A stretch of 47,585 bases of DNA from a virus, in the IMG/VR virus record IMGVR_UViG_3300027839_000017, positions 1 to 47,585 of that record. One strand, written 5' to 3'. This document shows positions 42,649 to 47,585 of this stretch, piece after piece. Below the pieces are notes generated by a model that saw only the letters and a list, made by a program, of their open reading frames with translations, was not told where the DNA came from and made no database searches. Both the position numbers and the translations under genes were made by a program. Numbering within the stretch: position 1 is the stretch's first letter; every line of letters starts with the position of its first letter.

Positions 42649-44222
42649 ACACTCATTTCTATCTGTAATGTTTTCGTATCTTCCTCTTGATCCATGAAGT
42701 CACCAGACTCCAAACTCTCTTCTGTATCTCCATCCCCGCTATCACTTACCATTAACCCGGAGTCATCTATGTTCTTCTTACCCTTGATCCTCTTCTCTTC
42801 TGGTATGAATAGGTCTGCCCAACTCTCACCCTTAGCTATCATCTTGCTCATACAATTGAGTTTCTTCTCTAGCTTATGAGATACATACTCTTCTACAGTA
42901 TCCTTGAAGTATAGCATGTAGATGAAGGTGTTAGATATGGAGTTGATACGGTGAGGTCTACCTGCTGTTTGTGCTACTTCGATAGCGTTGAAGGCAGGTG
43001 ACATATAGAGATCTCGAGGATGAGTAGTGGTTGCGTTATCAGGGTTATGATGAGCTGATAGCCCAGTTCCGCCGGCTCCGATAGTAAGGACTAACACCTG
43101 AGTCTTACCTGTTTGGTAGTCATCTAGTTGCTGTTGCCTTTCTTCCATAGACTGTCCTCCTTTGATATAGGAAGCAGTGAGTTTCTGTTGCTTGAAGCAG
43201 AAGCCTAACAACTCCACTGTGTCTAGATACTTAATCGCTATGATAGGAGAGCGACCATTATCTATAGACTGCTTCGCCGCCATAGCTAGGTATTGAGCGC
43301 GGATCGACTCGGCTCTCTTCTGTAGCTTACCAAGAGCTATAGCCTTCTGCAACGCTGTGTTCTGAGTTACTACCTTACCTAAGATCTCCAACTCTCTCAT
43401 ATAATCATCCCAAGCTGCATCATACATCTCTCTATGCTGAGGAGTAGCGAAAGGGATTACTAGTTGGGTAGCCTTAGCTTTATGCTTGAACCTTACTCCC
43501 TTAACTGCTACGAAGCTACGATCTAAGGCTCTCTTGATCCTCTCTACTCCCGAAGCATTCAGTTCATCTGGATTCCCTGCCGTATCCCATATCCAATCCT
43601 TCCACTTATCATGGGTCAACCTCAACCTCTTATCCATAGATCCAGGGATAGTCTTAACTCCGCAGCTATAGCAGATCCACCAGCTCTCGCCAGGTTTGAT
43701 GAAGGGAGTATAGCCTACGTTTAAGAACTGTGTCTCTTGGCTATCTATGAGTAAGGAGGAGAGTAACTGAGTTATCTTAGCTGCCTTATTCCTTAACGCC
43801 TGCGGTTCATCCACTATCACATACCTCGGAAAGAGTTCTGGTTTCCAGTGATACTCTATCTCTTCCTCCATCCCTACGTAATACTTCTCCTCATTGAAGT
43901 ATAGTTTCTTATAATGTTTAGTTCGAAGGTTAGCATAGGACATACAGATAACCTGGTTAGGTCCAAGGCCAAACTCCTTGAACACACGTTGAGATTGCTT
44001 GACTACAGAAGAGGGGCTGATGTATAGGAAGGGAGAGTGAATGCTACCGTTGATCGGCGAGACGCCTCCTTCCCTCTTCAATAACTCCTTAATCAATAGA
44101 GCTACCATATACGTCTTACCTAAACCTGTCATAGCTGACAAGTGAATGCCTCTCTCTATAGCTAGAGCTAGGATCATCTCATCCTTAGCTTTAACTTGGA
44201 ACTCGAAGTGTTGGATGCTCAT
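42645..44222 (-). CDS. SF2/SNF2-like helicase
   Basis: 525 residues. Motif I MTGLGKT (K36), motif II VDEPQ (D138) where most have DEAH/DExH, and motif VI QTAGRPHRI (Q418-R425), plus LTIGAGGTGLSAHHN as motif V. A Cys pair (CYSC) lies in an inserted segment around residues 175-200. Close to SNF2-type and phage recombination/replication helicases. It could remodel DNA or displace proteins. Confidence 0.87.
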   Translation of the reverse strand: MSIQHFEFQVKAKDEMILALAIERGIHLSAMTGLGKTYMVALLIKELLKREGGVSPINGSIHSPFLYISPSSVVKQSQRVFKEFGLGPNQVICMSYANLRTKHYKKLYFNEEKYYVGMEEEIEYHWKPELFPRYVIVDEPQALRNKAAKITQLLSSLLIDSQETQFLNVGYTPFIKPGESWWICYSCGVKTIPGSMDKRLRLTHDKWKDWIWDTAGNPDELNASGVERIKRALDRSFVAVKGVRFKHKAKATQLVIPFATPQHREMYDAAWDDYMRELEILGKVVTQNTALQKAIALGKLQKRAESIRAQYLAMAAKQSIDNGRSPIIAIKYLDTVELLGFCFKQQKLTASYIKGGQSMEERQQQLDDYQTGKTQVLVLTIGAGGTGLSAHHNPDNATTTHPRDLYMSPAFNAIEVAQTAGRPHRINSISNTFIYMLYFKDTVEEYVSHKLEKKLNCMSKMIAKGESWADLFIPEEKRIKGKKNIDDSGLMVSDSGDGDTEESLESGDFMDQEEDTKTLQIEMSV

Positions 44223-44224
44223 CT

Positions 44225-44692
44225 CTAAATAGTCTCCTTTGTTGGTCTCTCTAATTGGTGATAGCTGTTGTAGATATCCTCTACTGATCCTAGTATCTGA
44301 TACTTCTCTAACACATCTACCTTCTGGTTGAGAAAGGATCTATGAAGTATCTCTTTGATGGTAGATGCCATACCAGGAAGCGCGGACTCTAACACGTTGC
44401 AGAAAGTATCTAACTTCTTCTCGAACTTCAGTAAGAGGACACGTCTTTCGTTATGGTATTCCTTCTCTTTTAGCTGAAGGAGATTGATCTGATCCCACTC
44501 ACTCTTCCTGAACAACCTATACTCATTCTCTAGTGTAGACTCTACTGAACAGAGTTGTTGGTATCCGTTAACTTTCCTAATCGAAATCGCTTGTTCCCTA
44601 CTGATATAGGTGAACTTGAGTAGAGGGTTAGATTTATCCCTCAGTAACTCTATGTATTCTTTGAGTGGTATGGGTATGATGGGGATGCTCAT
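44225..44692 (-). CDS. Hypothetical coiled-coil protein
   Basis: 155 residues, helical throughout, with heptads in the middle (about 60-110). Two bases from the helicase start, so probably a helicase partner. First gene after the terminator at 44732-44767. Confidence 0.62.
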   Translation of the reverse strand: MSIPIIPIPLKEYIELLRDKSNPLLKFTYISREQAISIRKVNGYQQLCSVESTLENEYRLFRKSEWDQINLLQLKEKEYHNERRVLLLKFEKKLDTFCNVLESALPGMASTIKEILHRSFLNQKVDVLEKYQILGSVEDIYNSYHQLERPTKETI

Positions 44693-44731
44693 GTTGGTGA
44701 GAGAGATAGGGTTATTTTAGCTTATAGGAAA

Positions 44732-44767
44732 AGGATAGGGGAAGTAAGCAACTCCCTCCCCTATCCT
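44732..44767 (-). terminator. Terminator after the 211-residue gene
   Basis: AGGATAGGGGA (44732-44742) and TCCCCTATCCT (44757-44767) are perfect 11-base arms around a 14-base loop. In the minus direction the stem is followed by TTTTCC. It closes the P3 transcription unit; some readthrough to the helicase operon may occur. Confidence 0.8.
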
Positions 44768-44795
44768 ATACACAACACGGACCAATCTTTAGAGA

Positions 44796-45431
44796 CTAGC
44801 TCTCGTCATCTTCTGCTGCTTGTTTAGCCAGCTTAAGAGCTGAAGCCACTGCATCTCCATCTCCACCTTGAGCCTCCAAGAAGGCTGCGAACTGTGACAA
44901 GGTATCTCCATCTGCTTTGCCCAAGTAGTCTTTGATCTTCTTGGTATCTGCTGCCTTTGCGGATACTGCTTTCTTGAATAGGGAATCTTTCTCATTCCCA
45001 TATCCTTCTAGGAATTTATCCGAAGAGTCTCCGTATTTCTGGGAGAAGTCAGTTGCTACTTTAGCAGAGAGAGCACCATGCAACATCCGAATTGCATCAT
45101 CATCAAGCCATGTGCAGACATCTTCAGCTGATACCAACTCCTTAACCTCTTCACCTTCACCATCCTCTTGGAACAGTGGCTTCCAAGTATACTCCATAGA
45201 GCCTCGACCTTTCTTGCTCCAGATGAAGGTGATAGATACTCCGTTGCGGACCACGTCTCTAGTAGTTCCAGGGGTTAGTGTTTCTCCGCCGATCTCATAA
45301 GACTTAACTGCCTTAACCTCTGGTGCAGAAACATCTTGTCCAAAGGTTGGAGCTGGTGCTACAGCTCCAGTTGCATCTTCTCCATACAGGTTTTTTGTTG
45401 GTCCGTTATTCGTGATTGATTGTGTGAGCAT
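44796..45431 (-). CDS. Abundant-type acidic protein under promoter P3
   Basis: 211 residues, acidic, Ala/Asp/Lys-rich, soluble; a beta-rich middle (about 45-90, VVRNGVSITFIWSKKGRG) and helical C-terminus ending EDDES. Not recognised. It forms a single-gene unit: own sigma-54 promoter, 190-base structured leader, AAAGG ribosome site and strong terminator, the pattern of a protein needed in large amounts such as a DNA-binding protein, inhibitor or host-takeover factor. An acidic tail resembles those of single-strand DNA-binding proteins, but no OB-fold is demonstrated. Confidence 0.68.
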   Translation of the reverse strand: MLTQSITNNGPTKNLYGEDATGAVAPAPTFGQDVSAPEVKAVKSYEIGGETLTPGTTRDVVRNGVSITFIWSKKGRGSMEYTWKPLFQEDGEGEEVKELVSAEDVCTWLDDDAIRMLHGALSAKVATDFSQKYGDSSDKFLEGYGNEKDSLFKKAVSAKAADTKKIKDYLGKADGDTLSQFAAFLEAQGGDGDAVASALKLAKQAAEDDES

Positions 45432-45450
45432 ATTGTGCCTTTTCTATTGG

Positions 45451-45573
45451 TTAACTAGTTAAACAGAATTCTTAACATTAAGAACTCCCGTCATAGCTTA
45501 AAGGTTAAGTATTAAAGAAGATACTCTCTAAGCTATGGGAGGAGATATCAATGGGCTGATAATTTATGATATC
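45451..45573. promoter_or_regulatory. Dyads and long hairpin in the P3 leader
   Basis: Four inverted repeats sit between P3 and the gene: perfect palindrome TTAACTAGTTAA (45451-45462); TTCTTAACATTAAGAA (45469-45484); a long stem CATAGCTTA/TAAGCTATG (45492-45500 with 45529-45537, outer CTCC/GGAG, inner AGTAT/ATACT); and GATATCA/TGATATC (45544-45550 with 45567-45573). In the mRNA they form a structured leader similar in kind to the capsid leader. Confidence 0.65.
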
Positions 45574-45631
45574 CTAAGTAGGGAAATATTACGGAGTGTG
45601 ATTTGTGAAGCATGATCTATACCTACTATAT

Positions 45632-45649
45632 AGCAGGAAGTGTGCCAAG
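45632..45649 (-). promoter_or_regulatory. Sigma-54 promoter P3
   Basis: On the minus strand CTTGGCACACTTCCTGCT: TTGGCAC-N5-CTGCT, GG-N10-GC spacing exact. Predicted start near 45621, giving a leader of about 190 bases before the ATG at 45431. It lies 6 bases after the end of the gene at 45656-46000. Confidence 0.8.
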
Positions 45650-45655
45650 TGTGGT

Positions 45656-46000
45656 TTATGGGATAACTTTAAATACGCAAGGCGAGAAGCAGCTAGAGTT
45701 ACTTGAGGAGTCATAGTTATATCCTTCTTTGAGTAGATAATCCCTAAGTCTAAGGTTCTGGACATTCTCTATGAAGGATACTCTACCGCATTCCTTAGCT
45801 GTCCTCTCGAATCTTAAGAGGAATTGCTTAAAGATTCCTTCTCCTCTCTTTCCTTCATCTACTTCGACTGAGGCTATGTCTAGGCAATCGAAAGATTCTT
45901 CATTCAGGTAGCGTGAAGACTTGCGAACGTAGATAGAGATATCTTTCTCTCTTATCCATTGGTTACGCATAGGTAAGGATATGAATTCTTGTAGGTTCAT
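45656..46000 (-). CDS. Putative GNAT acetyltransferase
   Basis: 114 residues. DIASVEVDEGKRGEGIFKQF is the CoA-binding motif A (R/Q-x-x-G-x-G/A form), followed by ENVQNLRLRDYLLKEGY, the usual end of GNAT cores. It might acetylate host or phage proteins. Upstream of P3 in the operon. Confidence 0.75.
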   Translation of the reverse strand: MNLQEFISLPMRNQWIREKDISIYVRKSSRYLNEESFDCLDIASVEVDEGKRGEGIFKQFLLRFERTAKECGRVSFIENVQNLRLRDYLLKEGYNYDSSSNSSCFSPCVFKVIP

Positions 46001-46014
46001 TTCTTATCTTTCTC

Positions 46015-46368
46015 TTAGTGCAACATCCCACATAGGCAGGTAAAGGGTTTACCTTTGCTTGTCCTCTTTTCCATAATCTTCATACAATCCATGTGTCTAC
46101 GGTATACCTCGAGGATTCTAGAGGATGGCATATTCGCCGTTATCATCAAGCACTCCCTTTCTTCCCAAGATATCTCCTTGTTATTAACAAAGGCTCTTGC
46201 AGCTAGTTCGACATGAGAGATGACGTAAGGAGTAGCAGTGTATTCTAAAGGATAAACTGTGATAGCTCTCCCGTTGTGGGGATAGGTTCCTTCAGGTTGT
46301 ATAGGGACAGCACAATCGAACTCACGGTAAGAGATCCCTGATAACTTGACTAATTTATTGATGTTCAT
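46015..46368 (-). CDS. Hypothetical protein
   Basis: 117 residues with a Cys pair near the C-terminus (CLCGM). Mixed alpha/beta; not recognised. In the first-transcribed end of the minus arm, where takeover genes are expected. Confidence 0.58.
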   Translation of the reverse strand: MNINKLVKLSGISYREFDCAVPIQPEGTYPHNGRAITVYPLEYTATPYVISHVELAARAFVNNKEISWEERECLMITANMPSSRILEVYRRHMDCMKIMEKRTSKGKPFTCLCGMLH

Positions 46369-46374
46369 AGATGT

Positions 46375-46560
46375 TTAACCTGTTACTTCAATGTTTAATT
46401 TATCGACCTCTTCTTTTGATAGAGGATACCCATCAAGATAGATAGTATGTTCTCCTATTCTATCCATATCACTTAACTCTACCTCTACATTTATCTTATG
46501 TCCTTTGAGAATAGAAGAGAGTTCTTCTACTAATTGTAGATGTTCTTCTGGTGTGTCCAT
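46375..46560 (-). CDS. Hypothetical small acidic protein
   Basis: 61 residues, acidic, no motif. Shares the AGAAAGATAAGGAATA leader with its neighbours, so it is probably translated at a similar level. Confidence 0.58.
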   Translation of the reverse strand: MDTPEEHLQLVEELSSILKGHKINVEVELSDMDRIGEHTIYLDGYPLSKEEVDKLNIEVTG

Positions 46561-46580
46561 ATTTATTCCTTATCTTTCTT

Positions 46581-47000
46581 CTAAAAAGTTATATCCAAGC
46601 CTTCTTCATTCTCATCTCTAGCTATATCAAAACCATTTATGGATATAACTCCTTCACCGCAATAACTAGCAGATACTTGGACAGTTACTCCAGTTTCCGC
46701 GATTAAGTCATTCAGTTTAGAAACGAATAGATCCTTGGCTACCTCTTGTTCTCTAGCTCTCTTTCTTTGCTCTGCTATCCAATCAGATAGAACTGAGAAC
46801 TGTTTCTTAACTTCTATTACTTGTAGTTGCTCCTTGGCATTAGAGTATAGGCCCCCTCGATATAGATCACTTAGGTAATAAGCATCAGCTAGGTTTTCAA
46901 TCAATCTCCTTGCTTCTTTCTCATCAGGAGTGTTAGAGACTATATCTCTAGCCTTCTTTTGGATCTCTTCAATCCATTCTTTACTGTGTCTTATAGTCAT
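46581..47000 (-). CDS. Hypothetical helical protein
   Basis: 139 residues, helical and charged through about 105, then a short beta pattern. Leader AAGATAAGGAATAGATT gives a good ribosome site. Not recognised. Confidence 0.62.
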   Translation of the reverse strand: MTIRHSKEWIEEIQKKARDIVSNTPDEKEARRLIENLADAYYLSDLYRGGLYSNAKEQLQVIEVKKQFSVLSDWIAEQRKRAREQEVAKDLFVSKLNDLIAETGVTVQVSASYCGEGVISINGFDIARDENEEGLDITF

Positions 47001-47098
47001 AATCTATTCCTTATCTTTTCTTTTCTTTCTTCTAACTTATAACTGATCCGCCATCCATCTCTCCAACATTCCCAAGCATCCTCTTTAATGACTAACAT
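46997..47098 (-). CDS. 33-residue mini-gene
   Basis: Begins MLVIKEDAWECWRDGWRISY and ends in a basic helix (RKEKIRNRL). Stop overlaps the next start as ATGA (46997-47000), with AGG about 6 bases upstream of its own ATG. Plausible small gene; function unknown. Confidence 0.5.
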   Translation of the reverse strand: MLVIKEDAWECWRDGWRISYKLEERKEKIRNRL

Positions 47099-47198
47099 CT
47101 ACCTAAAAAGGATACCGTCTCTGCTAACAAGTAGTAGAGTGAATCTCGGAAGAGATTTGACGATACGCAGGTTGTTGGCTGAGAGTTATTCTTCTTGA

Positions 47199-47435
47199 TT
47201 AACTAACTTCGTATCTATTCAACAATCCTGCTTTGACTTGCAAGATTCTATTCCATATCTCTGCTTTGGATAAGAATCCTTCTACATCTTCATGATTAGG
47301 AGCAATGATCAAAATGTTTTTATTGTTCTTACCTAAAAACTTAATATCTGTTTCGATATTTTGCAGAGAGCCTTCTTGTTGGCGAAATAAAGTCTCTGTA
47401 AAAATATATTTTAGTGCGTGTTGATTAATCTTCAT
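47199..47435 (-). CDS. Hypothetical protein
   Basis: 78 residues, mixed alpha/beta, no membrane segment. Its start overlaps the end of the partial gene at the window edge by 11 bases. Not recognised. Confidence 0.58.
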   Translation of the reverse strand: MKINQHALKYIFTETLFRQQEGSLQNIETDIKFLGKNNKNILIIAPNHEDVEGFLSKAEIWNRILQVKAGLLNRYEVS

Positions 47436-47585
47436 TGAACAATGATTTTAGTTCGTCTGCCTCTTGAGGCTTAATTTTTCCTCCCAAGATTAGTCGAAGT
47501 TGACGTCGCCTTAGAGCACTCTTATATAAGGTTTTTTCTTCTTTGCTTTCCGGTGTAATATTAGGTACTGCCTGGGGTTTTCCTT
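47425..47585 (-). CDS. Partial gene cut by the window end
   Basis: Open from the window edge to TAA at 47425-47427; 52 residues seen, ending KIKPQEADELKSLFNED, basic middle (LRRRQLRLILGG). No ATG is present, so the 5' part is missing. Joining position 1 after the end gives a stop within six codons and no start, so a simple circular closure does not repair it. Confidence 0.7.
   Translation of the reverse strand, partial: GKPQAVPNITPESKEEKTLYKSALRRRQLRLILGGKIKPQEADELKSLFNED

Noticed and set aside
45601-45655. Small gene in the gap before 45656
   Set aside because: No chained frame with a ribosome site; the stretch is explained by promoter P3 and leader.

Overview
The window reads as most or all of the genome of a lytic, podovirus-type tailed phage of a Gram-negative host. 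It is AT-leaning and very compact, with genes chained by ATGA or 11-base overlaps. There is no integrase, lysogeny repressor, tRNA, CRISPR array or insertion sequence that I can see. A Gram-negative host is inferred from a Sec signal peptide, a lipobox lipoprotein, and above all dependence on sigma-54 RNA polymerase. The host genus cannot be named from sequence alone.

Layout. Positions 1-1039 are non-coding: a cluster of palindromic operator-like sites, an AT-rich core flanked by inverted repeats, and at its end a textbook sigma-54 promoter. Positions 1040-28128 on the plus strand form the virion and lysis arm: terminase small and large subunits, portal, scaffold-like protein, major capsid protein, a Sec-signal protein, a LamG-containing fibre, a membrane/lysis-type cassette (holin-like proteins, a membrane-anchored PAS protein, a lipoprotein), three glycosyltransferases and a sulfotransferase, a tail fibre, head-tail adaptor, tail nozzle, and four proteins in the T7 gp13-14-15-16 (internal virion/ejection) order. 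Positions 28125-47585 on the minus strand form the replication and takeover arm: DUF3987-type helicase, family A DNA polymerase, Sak4-type recombinase ATPase, DUF669-like protein, Fe-S PD-(D/E)XK nuclease, SF2/SNF2-like helicase, a papain-family protease, a fourth glycosyltransferase, many small proteins, and a sigma-54 activator ATPase. The arms converge at 28125-28128, where the two stop codons overlap.

The most exciting feature is a self-contained sigma-54 circuit. The phage encodes a stripped-down bacterial enhancer-binding protein (41123-41956, AAA+ domain only, GSYTGC in place of GAFTGA, no DNA-binding domain). It carries at least four matching -24/-12 promoters (966-983, 6695-6712 on plus; 41073-41090, 45632-45649 on minus), all with GG-N10-GC spacing, each just upstream of a transcription unit: the whole virion arm, the capsid gene, the replication operon, and a stand-alone 211-residue protein with a structured leader and its own terminator. 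The virion plan is T7-like, but no phage RNA polymerase is present. The inferred model is that the phage takes over host sigma-54 holoenzyme in place of encoding a polymerase.

Other notable features are a degenerate purple-acid-phosphatase-like domain fused to the tail nozzle, a glycan-plus-sulfation gene cluster, a PAS protein beside the holin, and at least six mini-genes (23-50 residues) tucked into operon overlaps, most of them membrane peptides. No endolysin is recognisable. The right end cuts a gene at its 5' side, and joining the ends does not restore it, so the sequence is probably not complete there.
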